Assembly (NCBI GenBank): GCA_019240175.1
Contig: JAFAYS010000176.1
Coordinates: 1 to 7,817 of the forward strand
Direction: 5' to 3'
Length of the DNA stretch: 7,817 nt
Source: Chloroflexota bacterium
Lineage (GTDB): Bacteria > Chloroflexota > Chloroflexia > Chloroflexales > Kallotenuaceae
Position 1 is the first letter of the stretch, and each line of letters begins with the position of its first letter. The notes below the pieces were generated by a model. That model was given only the letters and a program-made list of their open reading frames with translations. It had not been told where the DNA came from and did not search any database. Both the position numbers and the translations under genes were made by a program. Below are positions 1 through 5,989 of this stretch, piece by piece.

Positions 1-1
1 G

Positions 2-742
2 AATATTATCATTTTTCAATACAACCCGGAAACGCTGTCGCGCTCGCTGTCGCCGTACGAGCCGCAGTATTCGGCGGAGTCTCGCAATGTGCCGGGCGCT
101 CGCGCGGCCTCGCAAAGCGGCAGCGGCGGGGAGGCACCGGCCCCCAACGCGCGCTCGCAGCCCTACGATCCGCAGGAATCGTTCACGCTGCGCCTGATTC
201 TGGATGCCTCCGACGCCCTGGAAAAGCCCGCGTTTCACCCGGTGGCGGTGGCAACCGGCGTGGCGGATCGGCTGGCCGCGCTGGAAATGCTGCTCTACCC
301 GATCACTGAGGACATCAGCCTGCTCGGCTCAGTCAGCGGCTCGTTGAGCGGCGCGGTCGGCGGCGCGTCAGCCTCGATCGGTGGAGCGGTCGGCGGCGGC
401 AGCCCATCCGGACCCGAGATCCCGGCTCGCAATGTTCCGGTCACGCTTTTTGTCTGGGGCCCTGGCCGGATTGTGCCGGTGCGCGTGACAACCTTCAGCG
501 TGGAAGAGCAAACCTTCTCGCCGCTGCTCTACCCGCTGCGCGCCACCGTCTCGCTGGGCATGACCGTGCTGCAGCCGAGCGCGTTTCAGCGCTATGAGAG
601 CCGGGGCGATCGCTTCACGCCAATTCCGCTCACGCCCGAAGAAGAGCTGGCCGTCGGCGCGTACAAGTTCACGATGGTCCAGAAGCAGGTGCTGGCCACG
701 GTCAACACCGTCGAGACGATCACCGGTATGCATTCGTTCTAA
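2..742 (+). CDS. CIS tube-cap/adaptor protein (CIS_tube domain, Afp7-like without LysM), 5' partial
   Basis: The reading frame is open from the left edge, so the true start lies outside the window; 246 residues are visible. An internal GTG at 89 would cut off the conserved N-terminal motif FQYNPETLSRSLS (residues 5-17 of the visible part), so it is not the start. That motif, a strand followed by F-x-Y-N-P-E-x-L-x-R-S, is the signature of the CIS tube N-terminal domain, which caps the inner tube and joins it to the hub and spike. A second conserved block around residues 140-190 (LFVWGPGRIVPVRV, then FSPLLYPLRATVSLGMTVL) resembles the beta-rich tail-tube-initiator fold. Between them, residues 109-137 are a Gly/Ser/Ala low-complexity stretch, probably a flexible loop. 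In Afp7 and related proteins a LysM domain follows in the same chain. Here the protein stops and LysM is a separate gene 11 bp downstream. Family assignment is from remembered motif similarity; the exact position in the particle is inferred. Confidence 0.85.
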   Translation, partial: NIIIFQYNPETLSRSLSPYEPQYSAESRNVPGARAASQSGSGGEAPAPNARSQPYDPQESFTLRLILDASDALEKPAFHPVAVATGVADRLAALEMLLYPITEDISLLGSVSGSLSGAVGGASASIGGAVGGGSPSGPEIPARNVPVTLFVWGPGRIVPVRVTTFSVEEQTFSPLLYPLRATVSLGMTVLQPSAFQRYESRGDRFTPIPLTPEEELAVGAYKFTMVQKQVLATVNTVETITGMHSF

Positions 743-753
743 AGGAAAGCGCT

Positions 754-1032
754 ATGAACTTCGATCCCAAGAGCCGCTATGCCAAGGCCCCAGCTACAAC
801 CGTCACGGATGCGCGCGGACGAACCGTCGCCGCCGTGCTGCCGCCGGACGCGCCCGCGCAGCTGCTGCTGGGCTACCATGTGCGGCGACAAGGCGAGCAT
901 CTGGATCATCTGGCGGCGCGCTATCTGGAAAATCCACACGGCTACTGGCGCATTGCCGAGATCAACGATGCGATGTTCGCCGAGCAGATCTCCGAGGCGA
1001 TCGAGATCGCTATTCCGGCGAAAGGCAGCTAA
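754..1032 (+). CDS. Small LysM-domain tail protein (gpX / Afp7 C-terminal-like)
   Basis: This is a 92-residue protein. The start is set by AAAGGA at 741-746, seven bases before the ATG; that Shine-Dalgarno overlaps the stop codon of the preceding gene. The N-terminal ~35 residues are proline/alanine-rich and probably extended. The rest reads as a LysM-like fold: GYHVRRQGEHLDHLAARYLENP (a strand, then the first helix), then YWRIAEINDAM (second helix and loop), then AIEIAIPAKGS (last strand). The tryptophan-centred W-x-I-A-E-x-N pattern is typical of phage tail protein X and the CIS LysM module, where it binds the hub-tube junction rather than necessarily peptidoglycan. There is no signal peptide, in keeping with an internal structural role. 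It follows the CIS tube gene closely and ends 2 bp before the hub gene, so co-translation is likely. In Afp/PVC this domain is fused to the tube-cap protein. Confidence 0.85.
   Translation: MNFDPKSRYAKAPATTVTDARGRTVAAVLPPDAPAQLLLGYHVRRQGEHLDHLAARYLENPHGYWRIAEINDAMFAEQISEAIEIAIPAKGS
1021..1025 (+). promoter_or_regulatory. Ribosome binding site that fixes the hub gene start
   Basis: AAAGG lies nine bases before the ATG at 1035, inside the last codons of the LysM gene. The hub reading frame stays open in the upstream direction as far as about 594, across the LysM gene, but that extension is Arg/Ser-rich shadow coding. This site and the match of the protein to the hub family from MAWG onward support the short start. 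Confidence 0.55.
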
Positions 1033-1034
1033 GC

Positions 1035-2102
1035 ATGGCCTGGGGTACTGTGATCGTTGCGGGCGGCGCGCGGGCCGATGATCTGATGGGCCTGGCGCTG
1101 GCGGAGGTGCATGAGCAGGTCGGCAAGCCGACGACCTTCTACCTGCGCTATCCGGTGGAGCGCGACGCCAACGGCGATCTGTTTCCGCTCAAAGAGCCGC
1201 GTCTGGCACCGGGAGCAGAGATCGCGGTCTTTCAGCGCGGCGCGGCCTTCAACGATTGTTTGGTCAAAGGCTACGTGTTTAGCCATCAGATCCGGCTGGT
1301 TCACGGCGTTGAGGGCTCGACGGTCGAGGTGATCGGCGCGGACAGTACGATCTTGATGGATCGCGAAACCAAGATTACACAGTGGGCCGATAACACCAGC
1401 GATAGCGACGCGGTAAGTAGCATTCTCGGCAGCTACGGCCTGACGCCCGACGTCCAGAGCACCAACACGCGTCACATGGAAAACAAGCGCACGCTGATCC
1501 AGCACGACACCGATCTGAACTTTATTCAGATGCTGGCCCGGCGTAACGGCTATCTGTTCTGGGTGCGCGCCGACGAGTTGCTGGCCGAGACCGCGTACTT
1601 CAAGCCGCCCGCGCTGGATGCCGTCACGGACGCGCCGCTGCTGCGGATCAATCTGGATAACCCAAATATGCGCACGTTCGAGATCAGCTGGGACGTCGAG
1701 CGGCCAACCAGTGTGATCGCGGCGGCCTACGATGGCGCGGCCAAAACCACGATCGACGGCTCGGGAGTCGTGCCGCCCACTACGTTTGCCGGCGATGAGC
1801 CGCTCAGCTCGATCGTCGGCGGGCCGCGCTCGACCAGCGTGATCGCAGCGGTGGCGGATGCCGGCGATCTGACCGGGCGCGCGGCGGGCGTGCTGAACGA
1901 TTCGAGCTGGTTTGTGCAGGCGACCTGTACCGTCAGCGCGGAGGAGGTCGGCGCGGTGATCCACGCGTACTCGCTGGTCAACGTCCACGGCGCGGGCACG
2001 CGCTTCAGCGGATCGTACTTTGTGGCGGCGGTGCGGCATGTCATGAACAGCGACGCGCATCTGATGACGCTGACGCTGGTGCGTAACGGCTGGAAGCCTT
2101 AG
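1035..2102 (+). CDS. gp27-like baseplate hub protein (phage late control D / VgrG N-terminal family)
   Basis: This is a 355-residue protein, the usual size for stand-alone gp27/GPD hub proteins. The trimeric hub sits on top of the spike and opens into the tube. The most diagnostic segment is at residues 152-177: RTLIQHDTDLNFIQMLARRN followed by GYLFWV. This is the classic 'q...tDldFl.rLaee.G..~' helix-strand motif shared by gpD, VgrG and Afp8 N-termini. The N-terminal third (FQRGAAFNDCLVKGYVFSHQI, then VEVIGADSTILMDRE) reads as the first beta-barrel domain. The C-terminus (SGSYFVAAVRHVMNSD, LMTLTLVRNGW) is the standard ending 'G.Y.v..v.H....g.y.t.~.l.Rn'. There is no OB-fold or beta-helix at the C-terminus; those are encoded by the next gene, 16 bp downstream, so the VgrG/Afp8 polypeptide is split here. 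A longer start at about 594 is rejected. Confidence 0.92.
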   Translation: MAWGTVIVAGGARADDLMGLALAEVHEQVGKPTTFYLRYPVERDANGDLFPLKEPRLAPGAEIAVFQRGAAFNDCLVKGYVFSHQIRLVHGVEGSTVEVIGADSTILMDRETKITQWADNTSDSDAVSSILGSYGLTPDVQSTNTRHMENKRTLIQHDTDLNFIQMLARRNGYLFWVRADELLAETAYFKPPALDAVTDAPLLRINLDNPNMRTFEISWDVERPTSVIAAAYDGAAKTTIDGSGVVPPTTFAGDEPLSSIVGGPRSTSVIAAVADAGDLTGRAAGVLNDSSWFVQATCTVSAEEVGAVIHAYSLVNVHGAGTRFSGSYFVAAVRHVMNSDAHLMTLTLVRNGWKP

Positions 2103-2118
2103 GTAACAGGATAGAACG

Positions 2119-2688
2119 ATGCTGCTGGATAGAGATCATCTTGAGACGGTGATGGACTGGGTGCGCACACGCTACTTCGGCAAGTACGCCGGGCAGGTTG
2201 TCGACACCAACGATCCGCTGGGCAAGGGCCGGCTGAAGGTTAAGGTTCCCGATGTTTTCGCCGACGGTACCGCTGTGTGGGCGCTGCCCTGCGTGCCCTA
2301 CGCCGGCGATCAGATCGGCTTCAAAAGCTTTCCGCCAGTCGACTCGAATGTGTGGGTCGAGTTCGAAAAGGGCGACATCAGCTATCCCGTGTGGGTCGGC
2401 TTTTTCTGGGGCGATAACGAGATGCCCGCGGAGGCCGGCCAGGACGATAACGTCAAGCTGTGGAAGACCGGCGCGTTCACGATCAAGATCGATGATCAGG
2501 CCGGCGAGCTGACGATCACGGCCAGCAGCGGCGCGACGCTCACGATCGCCAGCGAGATCAAGGCCGAGGTCAGCCTTTCATCGGCGACAGTGGCCGATAC
2601 CGGCGTGACGATCGACGGCGGCGGCAAGAAGATCGAGATCACCCAGGTCAGTGTGCGCATCAACGACGGCGCGTTTGAAGTTACTTGA
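2119..2688 (+). CDS. gp5/gpV-like baseplate spike protein
   Basis: This is a 189-residue protein preceded by AGGA at 2108-2111, seven bases before the ATG. Residues 19-98 form the gp5/gpV OB-fold: YFGKYAGQVVDTNDPLGKGR, then LKVKVPDVF, WALPCVPYAG and the strands SNVWVEFEKGDISYPVWVGFF. The D-P-L-G-K-G-R-hydrophobic-K-V and 'P..G..VwVeFe.GD...PVwvG' patterns are strongly diagnostic. From about residue 112 to the end the sequence alternates short beta strands with Gly/Ser/Thr turns (FTIKIDDQAGELTITA, ATLTIAS, VTIDGGGKKIEITQ, VRINDGAFEV). This is the expected pattern for the trimeric beta-helical needle. There is no lysozyme domain, unlike T4 gp5. The protein should trimerise below the hub and carry the PAAR-like tip encoded next, after an unusual 145-bp gap. 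Its first codons (MLLDRDHLETVMDWVRTRY) form an amphipathic helix that may contact the hub. Confidence 0.93.
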   Translation: MLLDRDHLETVMDWVRTRYFGKYAGQVVDTNDPLGKGRLKVKVPDVFADGTAVWALPCVPYAGDQIGFKSFPPVDSNVWVEFEKGDISYPVWVGFFWGDNEMPAEAGQDDNVKLWKTGAFTIKIDDQAGELTITASSGATLTIASEIKAEVSLSSATVADTGVTIDGGGKKIEITQVSVRINDGAFEVT

Positions 2689-2819
2689 AGAACAAGGGAA
2701 CGAACAAACGAACAAAAAAGAACCAAGAACCAAAGGAATAGAGAACCAAGTAGGCATAAGCATAAAACACGGCAACTAGAATCTTTCTTTGTTCCTTTGT
2801 TTCCTTGTTCCCTTGTTCT
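2689..2819. repeat. GAAC/GTTC repeat element with inverted 13-bp ends between the spike and PAAR-like genes
   Basis: The outer arms are perfect inverted repeats: AGAACAAGGGAAC at 2689-2701 and its reverse complement at 2807-2819. Inward, similarity continues imperfectly to about 2720 and 2782, through GAAC, ACAAA and AAAG words. The left half is T-free from 2687 to 2738 and has GAAC words at 2690, 2698, 2702, 2710, 2720, 2727 and 2743, including GAACCAA three times. The right half is A-free from 2782 to 2821 and has GTTC at 2791, 2807 and 2815. A ~60-nt spacer (GGCATAAGCATAAAACACGG in its middle) separates the halves. The left end begins right after the spike stop codon and the right end finishes two bases before the Shine-Dalgarno of the next gene. 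In RNA it could form a long, bulged stem. There is no terminal U-tract of the intrinsic-terminator type and no convincing promoter. It may be a dispersed intergenic repeat, a structured leader controlling PAAR translation, or an RNA-processing site. Confidence 0.75.
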
Positions 2820-2833
2820 GTAAAGGAAGCCAG

Positions 2834-3181
2834 ATGCCAGGCAGCGTTTTGACAACTCAGAGCCAGATGCAGTGCCCACACGGCGGGCGCGTCCAGGCGA
2901 CCAGCTCGAATACCAAGGTCAGCGCGGGAACCGGCGCGTATGTGCTGCGCATGAACGACACGTTCACGATCGTCGGTTGTCCGTATCAGATGCCCGCGCC
3001 ATCGGGCACCGTGCCCAGCCCGTGCATGCGCGTGCAGTGGCTAATCGCGGATCGGCGCACGCAGGCGGGCCAGCAGCCAACGCTCAGCGAGACCAGCGTC
3101 GGGCTGTGTTTCAGCGCGCAGCAAGTGCCGCAGGGCAACGTAAAGGTTGTCAGCACGCAGGGCAAGGCCAAGAGCCAGTGA
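2834..3181 (+). CDS. PAAR-like spike-tip protein
   Basis: This is a 115-residue protein with AAAGGAAG at 2822-2829 before the ATG. The same frame is open further upstream (to about 2789) through the repeat element, but that extension (FLCFLVPLFCK) is read-through of the T-rich arm and has no ribosome binding site. Visible features are QCPHGG (residues 13-18), IVGCPY (46-51), SPCMRVQW (62-69) and GLCFS (90-94). The short beta segments and Gly/Pro turns between them fit a small conical PAAR-type fold. The four cysteines (14, 49, 64, 92) and His16 could bind a metal ion, as PAAR tips do, although classic PAAR tips use mainly histidines. The pattern is closer to the DUF4280/PAAR-like group. Its position directly after the gp5-like gene and before gp25 matches afp10. 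No C-terminal effector extension is present, so this is a plain tip rather than a toxin carrier. The family call rests on context plus motif. Confidence 0.75.
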   Translation: MPGSVLTTQSQMQCPHGGRVQATSSNTKVSAGTGAYVLRMNDTFTIVGCPYQMPAPSGTVPSPCMRVQWLIADRRTQAGQQPTLSETSVGLCFSAQQVPQGNVKVVSTQGKAKSQ

Positions 3182-3204
3182 TCTTTTTTGTGCGATCCAC
3201 GGCC

Positions 3205-3213
3205 AGGAAAGGA
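3205..3213 (+). promoter_or_regulatory. Ribosome binding site that fixes the gp25-like gene start
   Basis: AGGAAAGGA lies seven bases before the ATG at 3221. The frame extends upstream to a TTG at 3188, which would add MCDPRPGKDSD. That segment contains this ribosome binding site and has no resemblance to the family, so the ATG is preferred. Confidence 0.7.
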
Positions 3214-3220
3214 TAGCGAC

Positions 3221-3601
3221 ATGCCGACACAGCCGATCTACAGCATCCGACATCCCATGGGCGTCGACTCGGCGCTTGGCCGGATCGCGGTGGAGACGAA
3301 CTACGCGGAACACGTCGAGCAGATGATCTTACAGGTTTTGCTCACCAATCCCGGCGAACGACCGCACCGCCCGGACTTCGGCTGTGGCTTGCGCCGCATG
3401 TTGTTTGCGCCCAACGATCCGACCGTGGCGACGCTGACGCAGGTAACCGTGTATCAGGCGCTGACCCGCTGGCTCGGCTCGGTGATCGAAGTCGGCGCGG
3501 TCGAGGTCCACGCCTTCGAATCTACGCTCGAAGTTTCCGTTAGCTATGTGCTCAAGGCGCGGCTGGAACGGCGGATTCTCAATATCGAGGTGACGCGATG
3601 A
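3221..3601 (+). CDS. gp25/GPW-like baseplate wedge protein
   Basis: This is a 126-residue protein, typical length for the gp25/GPW family (afp9 equivalent; the sheath-initiator position in T4 and T6SS TssE). The hallmark block at residues 38-66 is visible: QVLLTNPGERPHRPDFG, then C-G-L-R-R-M-L-F-A-P-N-D. This corresponds to the family pattern 'il.T..GER...p.fG.gl...lF.p'. The N-terminal GVDSALGRIAVETNYAEHVEQ forms the strand and helix that precede it, and the C-terminus (LEVSVSYVLKARLERRILNIEV) is the closing beta hairpin carrying basic residues. The protein anchors the first sheath ring to the baseplate wedges. Its stop codon overlaps the start of the J-like gene by 4 bp (ATGA), which indicates translational coupling. 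It lies 39 bp after the PAAR-like gene. Confidence 0.93.
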   Translation: MPTQPIYSIRHPMGVDSALGRIAVETNYAEHVEQMILQVLLTNPGERPHRPDFGCGLRRMLFAPNDPTVATLTQVTVYQALTRWLGSVIEVGAVEVHAFESTLEVSVSYVLKARLERRILNIEVTR

Positions 3602-5988
3602 CGACCGCCGCCGAAGATCGCCTGGCCCTGCTAGGCGGTCAATCGCTGCTGACCGGCATCGATTTTGTGTATGTTCACGAGACGCAGGATCGGCTGGACG
3701 TGTATTTTTTGCGATCGCCCGAGACGCTGGATGTGCCGCTGCCGGGCTCGCTGCCGATCAGCGCGCTTCGTATCGAAAATACGCGCGATGCCAACATGCC
3801 GCCCGTGCTGATCACCGGCCTGAGCTGGGGCGTGGTGGATAGTCGTACGGTGCTCAAGCTGGAGCTGATTCGCCCGGCCTCGTTCGCCGACCATCGCCTG
3901 ACGATCAGCGACCCGGTGGTGCCGGCACGCATCGATCCCTACTACGCCAGCAAAATCTTCAGCTTTCAGGCCAACTGCCCGACTGGCCTGGACTGCGAGC
4001 CCGACGAGCCGCCGCCGTTCCCGGAAACCTACGTCGATTTCCCGGTCGATTACACGGCGCGCGACTTTTTGAGCTTTCGTCAGGCGCTGCTGGATTTTGC
4101 ATCGCAGCGCTACCCGCGCTGGATCGACCGGCTGGAAGCGGATGTTGGTGTGATGCTGGTCGAGGTCATGAGCGCGCTGGCCGACGAGATGGCCTACAGC
4201 CAGGATCGCATCAGCCGCGAGGCGTTTCTGGCGACGGCTACCCAGCGCTTTTCGCTCCGCCAGCTGGCGCGGCTGGTCGATTACGAGCCCTTCGATGGCC
4301 AATCTGCTAGCACAGTGCTGGATTTCACAGCCTCGGCGGCGGGCGTGTTGCCGATCGGGACGCGCGTGACGGATGCCGACGGCGTGTACACCTTCGAGGT
4401 CGGCCTGGGCCTGTTCGATACGGGCGGCGGCTACGCGATCAATCCGGCGCGCAATCGTTTTCTGCCCTACTTCTGGGACGAAGACGATACCGATCTGCGC
4501 GAAGGTTCGACCGAGCTGTTTGTGGTCGGTGCGGCTGAGGCGGCCTTCCCACCGGTCAGCGGCGGCTACCCGATTCTGCTGCAAACCAACCCATCCGATC
4601 CTTCGGACCCGGCGGCGCGGCTGTTTGTGCGCCTGCTGAGCGTTAACGACGAGACCGACCCGCTGACCGGCGATCCGATCAGTCGTCTAACCTGGGACAC
4701 GCCCACGCCATATCGTCTTGATAAAACGGCGCTTGAGGTGCGCGCCAACCTCGTGCCGGCGACGGCGGGACTGACGCGACGGCTGGCGTTCACAGTCGGC
4801 GCGTCGTCCGATCCGGGTGCGCCCGCGCTGCACACAATTCAACGGCGCGGCGCTGATGGCGTGCCGATCTACCGCGTCAGTTTGCCCGGCACCGACGAGG
4901 CGGGCATTGCCCATCTTTATAGCGAGACACTCGGCGGTCTGCGCGCTGAGATTCGGCTCTACCGTGGGCAGAAGATCGCCGGCGAGTGGCAGCCGATCGC
5001 GACCGACGAGTGGCAGTGGCGCGGCTCGCTGCTGGGCGCGGCCTCGTCTACGCCCTTCGATCCGCATTTCACGCTCGACGATGGCATGTGGGGCCGCGTG
5101 GTTGGCTACCCGATTCCCGGCGGCGAGCACGTGCATGAAGATTATCAGACCGGCGCGGGCCTGACGATTCGCTTCGGCGATGGTGAGTTCGGCATGATCC
5201 CGGCGGACGGCTCGGTCTTTGTCGCCGACTATCGCCTGAACACTGGCGAGAATCTACCGCGCGCCGTGCTGACGCGCATCGATCCGTCGATGCCGATTGC
5301 CTTCGCGGTCGCCGTGACCAATCCTGAGGCAACATTTGGCGCGCTGCCCGCCGAGAGCGCCGAGAGCGTGCGTGCCAATGCGCCCGAAGCTTTTCGCGCG
5401 GTCACCTATCGCGCCGTGAAGCCGGACGATTATGCCGAGGCGATCGAGCGGCTGCTGTGGGTGCAGAACGCGGGCGCGTCGATGCGCTGGACCGGCAGTT
5501 GGCGCACGATCTTTGCCAGCGCCGACCCACGCGGCGCGGTCGAGTTGACCGAGGCGCAGCGCCGCGAGATGGATCAGCAGATCGATCGTTTCCGGCAGGC
5601 GGGCCAGGACGCCCAGCAGCGACCGCCGCGTTTCGCCGATCTGGACATCGAGATCACGGTGTGCGTCGAGCCGTCGGCGTATGCCGGCGCGGTGAAAGCA
5701 GCGGTGATCGCGGCGCTGGTCGGGCCGGGCGGCTTTTTCTCGCCCGACAACTTCACCTTCGGCAGCGTTCTGTATCGCGGCGCGCTAGAGGCGGCGGTGG
5801 GCGCGGTGCCCGGCGTGCTGGCGGTAGAAAAGATCCGCTTCCGCCGGCGCGGGCATTTCAAGTGGCGGCAGTTCGGCGTGTACGAGGCGTTCTACGCGCC
5901 CGGCATCGATACGATCATTCGCGTGGCCAACGACCGCATGTATCCTGAGCGCGGCATGATCGACGTGATCGTCAAGGGAGGGGCCTAA
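3598..5988 (+). CDS. Baseplate J-like wedge protein, first copy (Afp11-like)
   Basis: This is a 796-residue protein starting at the ATG inside the ATGA overlap with the gp25 gene; GAGG at 3587-3590 serves as ribosome binding site. Residues 1-140 are a beta-rich N-terminal region (FVYVHETQDRLDVYFLRSPE). Residues 146-245 are the helical J module: FPVDYTARDFLSFRQALLDF, DVGVMLVEVMSALADEMAYS, ISREAFLATAT, LRQLARLVDYEP. Then comes the strand typical of J proteins, GVLPIGTRVTDADGVYTFE. Residues 526-529 carry FGDG, and residues 595-614 the conserved APEAFRAVTYRAVKPDDYAE. That block precedes the C-terminal ferredoxin-like repeats (DLDIEITVCVEP, then VPGVLAVEKIRFRRRGHF). J proteins form the wedge ring around the hub and switch conformation at contraction. 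The length is large compared with phage P2 gpJ (~300) but normal for Afp11/TssF-like wedges. It contains a CDCEP-type segment: C-P-T-G-L-D-C-E-P near residue 130. The next gene begins two bases after its stop. Confidence 0.92.
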   Translation: MTTAAEDRLALLGGQSLLTGIDFVYVHETQDRLDVYFLRSPETLDVPLPGSLPISALRIENTRDANMPPVLITGLSWGVVDSRTVLKLELIRPASFADHRLTISDPVVPARIDPYYASKIFSFQANCPTGLDCEPDEPPPFPETYVDFPVDYTARDFLSFRQALLDFASQRYPRWIDRLEADVGVMLVEVMSALADEMAYSQDRISREAFLATATQRFSLRQLARLVDYEPFDGQSASTVLDFTASAAGVLPIGTRVTDADGVYTFEVGLGLFDTGGGYAINPARNRFLPYFWDEDDTDLREGSTELFVVGAAEAAFPPVSGGYPILLQTNPSDPSDPAARLFVRLLSVNDETDPLTGDPISRLTWDTPTPYRLDKTALEVRANLVPATAGLTRRLAFTVGASSDPGAPALHTIQRRGADGVPIYRVSLPGTDEAGIAHLYSETLGGLRAEIRLYRGQKIAGEWQPIATDEWQWRGSLLGAASSTPFDPHFTLDDGMWGRVVGYPIPGGEHVHEDYQTGAGLTIRFGDGEFGMIPADGSVFVADYRLNTGENLPRAVLTRIDPSMPIAFAVAVTNPEATFGALPAESAESVRANAPEAFRAVTYRAVKPDDYAEAIERLLWVQNAGASMRWTGSWRTIFASADPRGAVELTEAQRREMDQQIDRFRQAGQDAQQRPPRFADLDIEITVCVEPSAYAGAVKAAVIAALVGPGGFFSPDNFTFGSVLYRGALEAAVGAVPGVLAVEKIRFRRRGHFKWRQFGVYEAFYAPGIDTIIRVANDRMYPERGMIDVIVKGGA

Positions 5989-5989
5989 G

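Noticed and set aside
594..1034. Upstream extension of the hub reading frame
   Set aside because: It overlaps two well-supported genes, the translation is Arg/Ser-rich as expected for an off-frame reading of GC-rich DNA, and the protein matches its family only from the ATG at 1035.
1029..2060. Long reverse-strand open frame opposite the hub gene (343 codons)
   Set aside because: It is a GC-bias shadow with His/Arg/Ala-rich composition and no recognisable domain, lying opposite a clear structural gene.
2689..2821. Intrinsic terminator or promoter in the repeat element
   Set aside because: The right arm is followed by TGTAAAGG, not a T-run, the arms are A/T-rich inside, and no -35/-10 pair with acceptable spacing was found. 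A terminator would also separate the tip and wedge genes from the rest of the machine.
2496..2881. Reverse-strand frames with hydrophobic stretches (LFLWFLVLF) suggesting a small membrane protein
   Set aside because: The hydrophobicity comes from reading the A/C-rich repeat element on its opposite strand; there is no ribosome binding site and the rest overlaps the spike gene.
606..3718. GCGATCGC octamers (606-613 and 3711-3718) as a cyanobacterial HIP1 signature
   Set aside because: I noticed only two copies in 7.8 kb of GC-rich DNA that is rich in GATC generally; this is far from the density that would indicate a HIP1-bearing cyanobacterium.
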